NCBI GenBank assembly: GCA_003212795.1
Contig: QCOV01000001.1
Span: 215,321 to 279,320, forward strand
Source of the DNA: OCS116 cluster bacterium AG-435-F03
Lineage (GTDB): Bacteria > Pseudomonadota > Alphaproteobacteria > MED-G09
Direction: 5' to 3'
DNA length: 64,000 nucleotides
The translations under genes and the position numbers were made by a program. The notes beneath the pieces were generated by a model, which had not been told where the DNA came from, made no database searches, and saw nothing but the letters and a program-made list of their open reading frames with translations. Shown piece by piece: positions 28,170 through 36,419 of the stretch. Position 1 is the stretch's first letter. Every line of letters starts with the position of its first letter.

Positions 28170-29093
28170 ATGAAAAAAACAATGATCACTCTTTCAGTTA
28201 TAGTTATTTGTATAGTAATTTTTTTCGGTTATCTCGCTATAACAAAACCAAATAAAATGCCTTTTATTGGCCATTTTTTTGATAAAACTGTATACGGATC
28301 TTTATATTATTTTAATAGACCAGATCAAACTCACATATACTCAACAAAAGATAAAATAGAATTAAAATTATATGTATTTAACCCTGTAGATAAAAAATCT
28401 GAATCTAGCGTTTTACTATTTCATGGTGGCGGTTGGTCTTTTGGATCTTCATATTCATTATTTAAAATTTGCAGAGATATTTCAAATAACGGAATAACTT
28501 GTATCAGTGCTGATTATAGGTTGGCGTTAAAACATAATTCGAATGTTATAGACTCTATGAGTGATGCAAGAGATGCATATAAATGGGTACTAGAAAACTC
28601 AGAAAAATTAAAAATCAATAAAAACCATATAATGGTTGGTGGTGGTTCATCGGGAGGACATCTTGCTGCATCTTTAGTAATGGTGCCTTATGATGATAAT
28701 AAAATTATAGAAAATATAAGAGCGCTTATATTTTTTAATCCAGCACTAAATACAACTTTTTTTGATAGCGGATTTGAGTTACCAAAAAATACTAGTGAAA
28801 GAAGAATGAAATTCTGGTTTTTTTTAAAAAAGCTTTTTGAAGGAAGATCAATAGAATTATCACCTTCAAGTTATGTAAGAGAAAATCTTCCCCCTTCAAT
28901 TATCTTTCATGGCACTAATGATCGGACAATACCTATTTCAATAATAGAGGACTTTACAGATGATATGAAATCTAAAGGTAATGACATTATTCTCTCAAAA
29001 TGGAAAGGTAAGGGGCATCAATTTTACAGATGGGATAAAGAAGTTTATCCAGATGTAATTAAAGAAGTAGTAAAATTTATAAAGGATAATTAA
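28170..29093 (+). CDS. Alpha/beta hydrolase, hormone-sensitive-lipase-like, membrane-anchored
   Basis: A 307-aa esterase or lipase. Residues about 5-24 are a hydrophobic anchor or signal segment (ITLSVIVICIVIFFGYLAI). The oxyanion-hole motif FHGGGWSFGS is near residue 88, the nucleophile serine is in GGGSSGGHLAASL, and the acid and base are probably Asp in HGTNDRTIP and His in GKGHQFYRW. In this context it could cleave the ester formed by the Baeyer-Villiger enzyme, acting at the periplasmic side of the membrane. It directly abuts the DUF1295 gene. Confidence 0.83.
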   Translation: MKKTMITLSVIVICIVIFFGYLAITKPNKMPFIGHFFDKTVYGSLYYFNRPDQTHIYSTKDKIELKLYVFNPVDKKSESSVLLFHGGGWSFGSSYSLFKICRDISNNGITCISADYRLALKHNSNVIDSMSDARDAYKWVLENSEKLKINKNHIMVGGGSSGGHLAASLVMVPYDDNKIIENIRALIFFNPALNTTFFDSGFELPKNTSERRMKFWFFLKKLFEGRSIELSPSSYVRENLPPSIIFHGTNDRTIPISIIEDFTDDMKSKGNDIILSKWKGKGHQFYRWDKEVYPDVIKEVVKFIKDN

Positions 29094-29966
29094 ATGCCAT
29101 TAAGAACATCAATCTCAGGGACAATAATATCTATAATTATAGGTATTTTAATAACATTAGGTGTAAGTCAAAATAGTATAGACTTTTATGGTGTTCCTCT
29201 TATTGCTGTATGTTTTCTTTATTCATACATTATCCATTGGATTTTTTTTATTCATGGATATTTATTTCAAACCGAACATTATTTTGATGCAATAGGAAGC
29301 TTTACATTTGTTAGTCTATCATTTTTTCTTATTTTTACTGTTCAAGATTTTTACGCTTTTCTTATTTGTTCTTTAGTTGCTATTTGGTCTTTAAGGCTTG
29401 GCTCCTTTTTATTTAATCGCGTAAAAAAAACTGGAAGGGATACTCGTTTTACAGAAATGAAAAAGAACTTCTTCTGGTTTTTTCTAACATGGAATTTATC
29501 TGCATTATGGGTTTATCTTAGTTATGTAGCTGGAATGGTAGCTGTTACAAGTAAGCATTCAAGTGAATTAACTATTACTGAGTATATATTTTGTTTTTTT
29601 GGTTTTTTGGTCTGGTTAGCTGGTTTTATAATTGAAGTAGCAGCAGATCATCAAAAGAAAAAGTTTAAAGAAGATTTAAATAACAAAGATAAATTTATCT
29701 CACACGGTTTGTGGGCCTGGTCAAGACACCCTAATTATTTTGGTGAAATACTTCTTTGGATAGGTATTACTATTATTGCTATTCCAATTTTTAAAAATTG
29801 GGATTATTTAGCGTTAATTTCACCAATATTTATTTATTATCTTTTAGTAAATGTTAGCGGTATACCAATGCTTGAAAAAGCCGCAGATCAAAAGTGGGGG
29901 AATAATGAGGATTATATTTCTTATAAAGATAGAACTAATATTTTATTTCTCAAGAAACCTGATTAA
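29094..29966 (+). CDS. DUF1295 / steroid 5-alpha-reductase-like membrane protein
   Basis: A 290-aa polytopic membrane protein with seven or so hydrophobic segments. The C-terminal SHGLWAWSRHPNYFGEILLWIG is the hallmark of DUF1295 and of the related steroid 5-alpha-reductase and isoprenylcysteine methyltransferase families, and DGT-type steroid reduction is one known role of the superfamily. Its ATG follows the hydrolase stop directly. It ends the plus-strand run, four bases from the convergent MFS gene. The reaction is not known for most bacterial members. Confidence 0.82.
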   Translation: MPLRTSISGTIISIIIGILITLGVSQNSIDFYGVPLIAVCFLYSYIIHWIFFIHGYLFQTEHYFDAIGSFTFVSLSFFLIFTVQDFYAFLICSLVAIWSLRLGSFLFNRVKKTGRDTRFTEMKKNFFWFFLTWNLSALWVYLSYVAGMVAVTSKHSSELTITEYIFCFFGFLVWLAGFIIEVAADHQKKKFKEDLNNKDKFISHGLWAWSRHPNYFGEILLWIGITIIAIPIFKNWDYLALISPIFIYYLLVNVSGIPMLEKAADQKWGNNEDYISYKDRTNILFLKKPD

Positions 29967-29969
29967 AAC

Positions 29970-31241
29970 TTACTCTGTAACAAGATCATTTTTAAGATAT
30001 TTACCGGCTAAATAGTAGTGATATGCGCACCATAACTTTAATGTTGTGAGTATCATTAGACTGTATCTTAATGACTCCTTTCCATAATCGGCTCTTAAAA
30101 TATCACTAAGTATTCCAACGGCTTGAGGTCCAAAACCCAAGCCTATGATATTGATAATAAACAATAAAATAGCAGCAGCAACTGATCGCATTCTTAACTC
30201 AACAACCCCTTGAGTTTGACTAAAGGTTGTTGCTTGGTAGAAATTACCAAAGGCGATAGGCACTATTAACCATAAGAATGAAATATTTGCTGTCGGGCTT
30301 AGGTAAACCATATAATACAAAGGAGTTGTAATAAACATAGCCAAAGCTACTATCCATAAACACCATCTTACATCTTTTGATCCTAAGTAATCTGATAAAT
30401 AGCCACCTAAAAAAATACCTAGGCCACCAGGTATGCCTAGTATTAAACCAAGATACCAACCAACATCACCTGTTTGCATTCCGTATGATCTTTGAAAGAA
30501 AGAAGGAAGCCATGTTATTGCTCCGTAACCTACAAAAGCAGCAAGAGAAGCGCCAAAAGCAAGATGTCTAAATGATTTTTTACTTAAGAGATATTTTGCA
30601 GTCTCTATTATACTTGGTTGTTCTTTAGTATCCGCTCTTCCTTCAGCTTGACCTCTCTTAGGTTCTTGAACAGTAAAACGAAATATAATTGCCAATAGAA
30701 TACCAGGAATGCCAACAACAAAGAAGGCTATTCGCCAGCCAAAATATTCATTTATCCATCCCCCAGCAAATAAGCCAAACATAATTCCGAATGGAATTCC
30801 TAGTGAATATATACCTAATGCAGTAGATCTGACATTTGCAGGAAAATAGTCTGATATCATAGAGTGGGCAGGGGGACTGCAACCAGCTTCGCCTATACCA
30901 ACTCCAATTCTAGCAATTAATAAGTGGAAAAAATTTTGAGCAAGTCCAGAAAGAGCTGTCATAAAACTCCAGACACCAATTGCAAGTGAAATTAGGTTCC
31001 TTCTATTTCCATAATCAGCATATTTGGCTATCGGAATACCAAGTGTAGCGTAAAATAACGCAAAAGCGAAACCCGTTAACATGCCAAGAGATGTATCTGA
31101 TAAATTTAAATCATTTTTGATAGACTCTAAAAGAATCGATAAAATTTGACGATCAATAAAATTAAATGTGTAAACGACAACAAGTATGCCTAAAACATAA
31201 TTCCTTAAGCTGTTTGATGGGTTTTCAGTTAATGATGACAT
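29970..31241 (-). CDS. MFS transporter, Spinster-like family
   Basis: A 423-aa, twelve-helix transporter. The N-terminus NFIDRQILSILLESIKNDL, the loop AKYADYGNRRNLI (MFS motif A) and the GIGEAGCSPPAHSMISDYFP segment are typical of the Spinster branch, common near aromatic and terpenoid catabolic genes in alphaproteobacteria. It faces the SDR/Baeyer-Villiger run and may import its substrate or export a product; this is inference from position. It is downstream of hsp20, but a strong terminator lies between them, so it needs its own promoter. Confidence 0.87.
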   Translation of the reverse strand: MSSLTENPSNSLRNYVLGILVVVYTFNFIDRQILSILLESIKNDLNLSDTSLGMLTGFAFALFYATLGIPIAKYADYGNRRNLISLAIGVWSFMTALSGLAQNFFHLLIARIGVGIGEAGCSPPAHSMISDYFPANVRSTALGIYSLGIPFGIMFGLFAGGWINEYFGWRIAFFVVGIPGILLAIIFRFTVQEPKRGQAEGRADTKEQPSIIETAKYLLSKKSFRHLAFGASLAAFVGYGAITWLPSFFQRSYGMQTGDVGWYLGLILGIPGGLGIFLGGYLSDYLGSKDVRWCLWIVALAMFITTPLYYMVYLSPTANISFLWLIVPIAFGNFYQATTFSQTQGVVELRMRSVAAAILLFIINIIGLGFGPQAVGILSDILRADYGKESLRYSLMILTTLKLWCAYHYYLAGKYLKNDLVTE

Positions 31242-31303
31242 TGTTCACTTTGAAAAATTAATAAAAACAGATTATATATTTTTTTCAAAGTATCTAGCAA
31301 TTT

Positions 31304-31336
31304 ATTTAAAAAAAGGGGGTATTATCACCCCCTTTT
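31304..31336 (-). terminator. Strong intrinsic terminator after hsp20
   Basis: On the minus strand a perfect 10-bp stem (AAAAGGGGGT pairing with ACCCCCTTTT, 31311-31320 and 31327-31336) encloses a six-base loop and runs into seven T residues. It begins four bases after the hsp20 stop codon and separates hsp20 from the MFS gene. It is the clearest rho-independent terminator in the window. Confidence 0.88.
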
Positions 31337-31340
31337 GACA

Positions 31341-31790
31341 TTAATTTTTTAAAAGATTTTCTTTTGATGTAAGAGTAATCTTTTTTGGTTTTTTATGATC
31401 AGGTATCACTCTTTCAAGTCCAACATATAAAATTCCGTTAGAAAGAGCTGCGCCTTTTACGACCATATCATCTGAAAGTACGAATTTTCTATTGAAATTT
31501 CTTGCAGCTAAACCTTGGTGAACCAAATTATCATTTGAGTCATCTGGTCTTTTTCCTGAAATTACAAGGTTTTCACCAACCACTTCGATATCAACATCTT
31601 TTTCTTCAAAACCGGCTAGCGCTAGCTCTATACTGTATTTGTTATCCGATAATTTTCTAATATTATAAGGTGGATAGTTAACATTTTGAGCTTGATTTTT
31701 AGCCAATAACGACAATGTATCAAAGGTCCGATCAAAGCCAATAGTAAATGGAGATAAATCTCTCCATATAGTGTCAAAAGTTGTTCTCAT
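31341..31790 (-). CDS. hsp20: Small heat shock protein, Hsp20/IbpA family
   Basis: A 149-aa holdase chaperone that binds unfolding proteins. The alpha-crystallin domain covers about residues 35-138 (YPPYNIRKLSDNKYSIELALAG, cut here; later ENLVISGKRP and LGNGIL-type strands), and the C-terminal tail carries ITL, a form of the I-x-I/L oligomer motif. SIELALAGFEEKDVDIEV is typical of IbpA. The gene has its own heat-shock-like promoter (31854-31881), a hairpin at the start of the leader and a strong terminator, so it is a monocistronic unit. Confidence 0.93.
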   Translation of the reverse strand: MRTTFDTIWRDLSPFTIGFDRTFDTLSLLAKNQAQNVNYPPYNIRKLSDNKYSIELALAGFEEKDVDIEVVGENLVISGKRPDDSNDNLVHQGLAARNFNRKFVLSDDMVVKGAALSNGILYVGLERVIPDHKKPKKITLTSKENLLKN

Positions 31791-31823
31791 TTTATACTCC
31801 TTTAAAAAGCAAGTTTAACAAAT

Positions 31824-31846
31824 GAAGACCCTTAAAAGGCGTCTTC
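31824..31846 (-). promoter_or_regulatory. Hairpin at the 5' end of the hsp20 leader
   Basis: GAAGAC (31824-31829) pairs with GTCTTC (31841-31846); the inner CCTT and AAGG add partial pairing. It begins at about the expected transcription start of hsp20 and lies 34 bases upstream of the ATG. It could stabilise the mRNA or be part of a thermosensor. A weak alternative is a terminator for the upstream Rieske gene, but no T tract follows. Confidence 0.45.
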
Positions 31847-31853
31847 AATTATT

Positions 31854-31881
31854 AGATAGTAATGAGTATATTTATTTCAAG
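31854..31881 (-). promoter_or_regulatory. RpoH (sigma-32)-like heat-shock promoter of hsp20
   Basis: On the minus strand CTTGAAA (31875-31881) is followed by ACTATCT (31854-31860). Counted from the CTTG core the spacer is 17 bases, close to the alphaproteobacterial RpoH pattern CTTG-N17-CYTATNT with one mismatch. Only the hsp20 gene is downstream. The elements are sequence matches; heat induction is inferred. Confidence 0.65.
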
Positions 31882-31898
31882 GTTTGAGAGATTTGTCG

Positions 31899-33071
31899 CT
31901 ATAGAATTGGCGGTTTTTTAATGTTTTCATCTATAAAAAAATCTACATATTTATGAAAGTATTGGTTGCCTCTTTCGTTTTTTCCAAAAATAACATTCTC
32001 TTTTGAGTTGGAATCTAAACCTCTTTGAATTTCTAATCCTAGAGCATAATCTTCATCATTAACTACATCTCTTAAGAAGTTCATAAAATGATCTAGTTCC
32101 GCTTTATCTTCTTCATTTTTTGGTGTCTCAGGCGCAACATAATGTAAAATCGTCGTATTTTTATCAGGAGTATTACCAGGTAAGATTTGAGCTATTTGAC
32201 CAATTCCAAGTCCGAGGGAAATTGAAATATTAGGGAATAATGTTCTTACAAAATCTACTCCAGCCCCTTCTTTTTTCCACCATTCATTTTTTGGTAAATC
32301 ATGTATTTCATCAATATTTGTTGATGCAAAAGCGATTCTAAGATGAGGTCCAAATGATGAAAAATCCATAATACCTTGTTGTGTCATAGGCAGAATTGAT
32401 TCTTTATGAGCAGTTGAAAAATGATAACCTTCTAAATATCCGTCGAAGGCTATTTTCCAATTTGCACCATGAATGATTTTAAAGCCATGATAATGCCAGT
32501 CTTGAAGCTTGAAATGCTCTATCTCAGATTTCATACCCCCAAGAAATTCATCTAAATTTAATTCTAAATTAGGAGTTAAGGTCACAAAAATCATTCCGCC
32601 AAATTCTTCACAAGGTAAAACCTGCAGTCCATTACAACTTTTATCGAGTTCACCAAATTTATCATTTTCTAGAATACCAATCAGATCACCTTGATTTGAA
32701 TAAGTCCATCCATGATATGGGCATGTAAATCTATTTTTATTTCCAATTTCTTCACCTGCTAAAGGAGCACCACGATGTGAGCATACATTTCTAAAAGCAT
32801 GAACCTTTGACTCTTTGTCTCTAGTTATTAGAACTGGTATCCCAACAACTTCCATACTTTTGTAGTCACCTTTATTCGGTATTTCAATTGATAATGCCAA
32901 CATTAGAGGTAATTCTTTAAATATTTTATTTATTTCAGAATTCCATCTTTTTTTGCATGTATAATCTGATGTAGGAATTGAAAGTATATTTTCAGCTTGG
33001 TCAGTAGTATTATTCTCTACATGACCAACAACTCTTTCTGCTATTTGATTATACTCTTCTTTTCTATCCAT
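31899..33071 (-). CDS. Rieske 2Fe-2S aromatic-ring-type oxygenase, alpha subunit
   Basis: A 390-aa oxygenase component. The Rieske cluster ligands are Cys97-x-His99 (CSHRGAPL) and Cys117-x2-His120 (CPYHGW). The catalytic iron site is shown by His217 and His222 in EGYHFSTAHKES, with an Asp near residue 352 (VVNDEDY) as likely third ligand. No ferredoxin, reductase or beta subunit is adjacent, so electrons must come from a partner elsewhere. It is divergent from the acyl-CoA dehydrogenase operon, with a shared 199-base control region. Related enzymes hydroxylate aromatics, sterols or demethylate; the substrate here is unknown. Confidence 0.9.
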   Translation of the reverse strand: MDRKEEYNQIAERVVGHVENNTTDQAENILSIPTSDYTCKKRWNSEINKIFKELPLMLALSIEIPNKGDYKSMEVVGIPVLITRDKESKVHAFRNVCSHRGAPLAGEEIGNKNRFTCPYHGWTYSNQGDLIGILENDKFGELDKSCNGLQVLPCEEFGGMIFVTLTPNLELNLDEFLGGMKSEIEHFKLQDWHYHGFKIIHGANWKIAFDGYLEGYHFSTAHKESILPMTQQGIMDFSSFGPHLRIAFASTNIDEIHDLPKNEWWKKEGAGVDFVRTLFPNISISLGLGIGQIAQILPGNTPDKNTTILHYVAPETPKNEEDKAELDHFMNFLRDVVNDEDYALGLEIQRGLDSNSKENVIFGKNERGNQYFHKYVDFFIDENIKKPPIL

Positions 33072-33270
33072 TTGATAAACCCCTAAACAATAAATAATAT
33101 ATAACCATTATATAATTTTAAATATATAAATTTTATCAAATAAATTGAAAAAATATGCGTCAAAAAGGTAATGGATTTAAATATTAACCTCTGTTAAGAA
33201 TATATAATTAATTATATTTAAATTAAGACTAAACTGTTAACTAACTGATTATTTAGGAATATTTTGAAAG
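33072..33270. promoter_or_regulatory. Divergent control region between the Rieske gene and the acyl-CoA dehydrogenase operon
   Basis: 199 AT-rich bases between divergent starts. A TATAAT on the minus strand (33107-33112) could serve the Rieske gene. A perfect 16-bp palindrome, ATATAATTAATTATAT, occupies 33202-33217, 54 bases before the dehydrogenase ATG, and could be an operator. With such base composition both may be chance. No regulator gene is adjacent. Confidence 0.35.
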
Positions 33271-34467
33271 ATGGATCTAGCATTTACAAAAGAAGATGAG
33301 AATTTTCGTCAAGAGGTAAAAGATTTTATAAATAAGAACTTTCCTCAAAAATTAAAAGATATTGATAAAAGAACTGATTTAACAAGAGAGGATATGCTCT
33401 CTTGGCATAAAGTTTTATATAAAAAAGGTTGGATTGCACCTCAATGGCCAGAAGAATATGGTGGAACAGGTTGGAATATTACTCAGAGATATATTTGGGA
33501 TCAAGAATGCGCTAATGCAGGCACAACTCCATTAATTCCTTTTGGTTTAACTATGCTTGGTCCGGTTATAATTGGCTTTGGAAATGAAGATCAAAAGGAT
33601 TGGGTCCTAAAAGGTATTTTATCAGGAAATGATTGGTGGTGTCAGGGTTATTCAGAATCTGGAGCAGGATCTGACCTAGCAAGCTTAAGAACTAAAGCAG
33701 AAAAAGTTGGAGATCATTATATTGTTAATGGGCACAAGACATGGACAACATTAGCTCAATTTGCTGATTGGATGTTCTGTTTAGTAAGAACAAAGAATGA
33801 TGGAAAGCCTCAAGAGGGTATATCATTTCTTTTAATTGATATGAAAACTGATGGAATTGATGTTAAACCAATTATTACTTTAGATGGTGGGCATGAAGTT
33901 AATGAAGTTTTTTTAGAAGATGTAAAAGTTCCAGCAGAAAATCTTGTTGGAGAAGAAAATATGGGATGGACAATTGCAAAATTTTTATTAGGTAATGAGC
34001 GTACAGGAATTGCTGGCGTAGCAAGATCTAAAAAAGCGGTAGAACGCCTCAAAGATATAGCCTCTTCTGAATATATAGATGGTGAAAATTTAATTAATGA
34101 TTCAGATTTTAATTCAAAAATCGCCGATCTTGAGGTTGATTTAACTGCTCTTGAATATACAGAATTAAGGACTTTAGCAAAAGAAAGTAAAGGTGAAGGA
34201 CCAGGCGCTGAATCTTCAATACTTAAAATTAAAGGAACCGAGATTCAGCAAAGAATTACAGAATTAACCATGGAAGCAGTGGGTCATTACTCTAACCCAT
34301 ATCTAACTCCTGCTTTTGAGAGACAAGGATCTAATTATTTAACAATTGGTCCTGATTATAGCCATGGTGTTGCACAAAATTATTTTAATACAAGAAAAAC
34401 TTCCATTTATGGCGGATCAAATGAAATTCAAAAAAATATTATCGCCAAGATGGTGTTAGGGTTATAG
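33271..34467 (+). CDS. Acyl-CoA dehydrogenase, large/alpha-type subunit
   Basis: A 398-aa ACAD. WWCQGYSESGAGSDLASLRTKA is the flavin-contact region, WTTLAQFADW follows, and the C-terminus is RKTSIYGGSNEIQKNIIAKMVLGL, cut here at its core YGGSNEIQ. This ending, with Gly where YEG enzymes have Glu, is found in PimC-like and FadE26/FadE28-like subunits that pair with a smaller partner. The next gene encodes such a partner 10 bases downstream. It opens a four-gene operon, and substrates are probably bulky or branched acyl-CoAs. Confidence 0.89.
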   Translation: MDLAFTKEDENFRQEVKDFINKNFPQKLKDIDKRTDLTREDMLSWHKVLYKKGWIAPQWPEEYGGTGWNITQRYIWDQECANAGTTPLIPFGLTMLGPVIIGFGNEDQKDWVLKGILSGNDWWCQGYSESGAGSDLASLRTKAEKVGDHYIVNGHKTWTTLAQFADWMFCLVRTKNDGKPQEGISFLLIDMKTDGIDVKPIITLDGGHEVNEVFLEDVKVPAENLVGEENMGWTIAKFLLGNERTGIAGVARSKKAVERLKDIASSEYIDGENLINDSDFNSKIADLEVDLTALEYTELRTLAKESKGEGPGAESSILKIKGTEIQQRITELTMEAVGHYSNPYLTPAFERQGSNYLTIGPDYSHGVAQNYFNTRKTSIYGGSNEIQKNIIAKMVLGL

Positions 34468-34476
34468 GAGGTAACA

Positions 34477-35604
34477 ATGGATTTTTCTTTTAGTGAAGAA
34501 CAAACTTTATTGAGGAATACAATACAGTCTTTTATTCAAGACAATTATGATTTTGATAAAAGGCAGGCAATAGTTAAGTCTGAAGAAGGAATGAAACAAG
34601 AAAATTGGAAACAATTTGCTGAACTTGGTCTGCTAGGCCTACCTTTTTCGGAAGAAGATGGCGGATTAAATTTTGGATCTGTTGAAACAATGATTGTTGC
34701 TGAGGAATTTGGAAAAGGTTTAGTTGTAGAGCCATATATACAAACCGTTGTGACATGCGGAGGATTTTTAAGAAGAGCAAGTGCAAGTATAAAAGAAAAA
34801 TATATTCCTGGGATTATCTCAGGAGAGGATATTTGGGCTTTTGCATATGCTGAACCACAAGGGCGTTATAATTTAAATGATCTGACTACTACAGCTACAT
34901 TAGATGGTGATCATTATATTATTAATGGTTACAAATCAGTTGTATCTGGTGGCCCATGGGCAAATAAATTTATTGTTTCAGTTAGAACATCAGGTGATCA
35001 AAGAGACTCTGATGGAATATCAGTTCTTATTGTTGATAAAAATTCAGAAGGCTTATCAATTAGAGATTATCCAACTGTTGATGGAAGTAGGGCGTCAGAA
35101 ATAACATTAGAAAATGTATCTGTTTCTAAAGATGAGTTAATTGGGGAAGAAGGTAAAGGAGCTGAATTAATCGAATTAATAGTTGATGAAACTATTGCTG
35201 CTATTTGCTCAGAAGCTATAGGCGCAATGAAAGTTTTGAATGATGCTACAGTAGAATATTGCAAAACTAGAAAACAATTTGGTCAACCTATTGGTAAATT
35301 TCAAGTTCTTCAACATCGTATGGTCGATATGTTCATGCAATATGAACAAAGTGTATCTATGACTTATATGGTAAATTTAAAATTGGACGAAGAATACGCT
35401 GAAAGAAGAAAAGCAGCATCAGGAGCTAAAGTTCAAATTGCTAAAGCTGCTAAATTTATAGGCCAAAGTGCTGTTCAACTGCATGGTGGTATGGGAATGA
35501 CAGACGAATTAAATGTTGGGCATTATTTTAAAAGATTATCTATGATCGAAAACTCCTATGGTAATATTGATCATCATTTAAAAAAATATTCTTCTGCCGG
35601 GTAA
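34477..35604 (+). CDS. Acyl-CoA dehydrogenase, small/beta-type subunit
   Basis: A 375-aa ACAD with a shortened C-terminus. It has EEFGKGLVVEPYIQTVV, the FAYAEPQGRYNLND loop, CKTRKQFGQPIGKFQVLQHRMVDM and HGGMGMTDELNVGHYFKRL, but no YEGT or YGGS motif at the end (the protein finishes soon after NSYGNIDHH). This is the pattern of PimD-like and FadE27/FadE29-like partners in heterotetrameric ACADs. It lies between two large-type subunits in the operon and may serve both. GGAGG precedes its ATG. Confidence 0.87.
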   Translation: MDFSFSEEQTLLRNTIQSFIQDNYDFDKRQAIVKSEEGMKQENWKQFAELGLLGLPFSEEDGGLNFGSVETMIVAEEFGKGLVVEPYIQTVVTCGGFLRRASASIKEKYIPGIISGEDIWAFAYAEPQGRYNLNDLTTTATLDGDHYIINGYKSVVSGGPWANKFIVSVRTSGDQRDSDGISVLIVDKNSEGLSIRDYPTVDGSRASEITLENVSVSKDELIGEEGKGAELIELIVDETIAAICSEAIGAMKVLNDATVEYCKTRKQFGQPIGKFQVLQHRMVDMFMQYEQSVSMTYMVNLKLDEEYAERRKAASGAKVQIAKAAKFIGQSAVQLHGGMGMTDELNVGHYFKRLSMIENSYGNIDHHLKKYSSAG

Positions 35605-35610
35605 AATAAT

Positions 35611-36411
35611 ATGAATGAATGGTTAAAATTTGAAAAAAGTGGCTCTATTGGAACATTAAAACTTAATAGACCAGATATAAGAAACCCCCTTGGCGAACCT
35701 GAAGATGCAGAAAATTTTGAAGAAGCTCGTGATTTAATCAATAATGATAGAGATATAAGATGTGTAATTCTTACTGGAGAGGGATCAGCCTTTTCTGCTG
35801 GTGGAAATGTCAAAAATATGAAGGAAAAAAAAGGTAATTTTTCTGGGTCTTCTGTGGCTCTAAGAGAGAGATATCGATATGGTATCCACAGAATAATAAG
35901 AGCTGTATGGAGTATTGAGGTTCCTGTAATTGCCGCAATAAATGGACCTGCGATTGGTTTAGGTAATGATGTAGCATGTCTTGCAGATATAAGGATAGCA
36001 TCAGAAAAGGCCAAATTTGGCGTTACTTTTTTAAAGATTGGATTGATCCCAGGTGATGGTGGAGCTTGGTTGTTGCCAAAAATAATAGGTTTTTCGAAAG
36101 CAGCTGAACTACTTTATACCGGTAAAATTATTAATCCTGAAACAGCTAAAGAATGGGGTTTGATTAGCGAGATATCAAAACATGAATCATTAATGGAAGA
36201 TGCTAATGCGCTTGCTTTAGAAATTGTAAAACAACCACCTGATGCATTAAGGATGGCTAAAAAACTTCTTAGAGAAGGAATTACAAATAGCTTCGATACC
36301 GTACTTGAGATGTCAGCAAATATGCAAGCTTTGATGCATTTAACTGAAGATCATCAAGAGGCGTTGTCAGCATTTTTTGAAAAAAGAGATGGAAATTTCA
36401 AAGGTAAATAG
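35611..36411 (+). CDS. Crotonase (enoyl-CoA hydratase/isomerase) family protein, atypical active site
   Basis: A 266-aa crotonase fold. The oxyanion-hole strands are AFSAGGNVKNMK and NGPAIGLGNDVACLAD, and KIGLIPGDGGAWLLPKIIG resembles isomerase-like members such as PaaG. Against classical hydratases, the first catalytic Glu is replaced (N-D-V where C-E-L is usual) and the second falls on Phe in FLKIGLIPG. It may be an isomerase, hydrolase or lyase rather than a hydratase. It sits seven bases after one ACAD gene and nine before the next, clearly in the same operon. Confidence 0.84.
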   Translation: MNEWLKFEKSGSIGTLKLNRPDIRNPLGEPEDAENFEEARDLINNDRDIRCVILTGEGSAFSAGGNVKNMKEKKGNFSGSSVALRERYRYGIHRIIRAVWSIEVPVIAAINGPAIGLGNDVACLADIRIASEKAKFGVTFLKIGLIPGDGGAWLLPKIIGFSKAAELLYTGKIINPETAKEWGLISEISKHESLMEDANALALEIVKQPPDALRMAKKLLREGITNSFDTVLEMSANMQALMHLTEDHQEALSAFFEKRDGNFKGK

Positions 36412-36419
36412 GAGAAATC

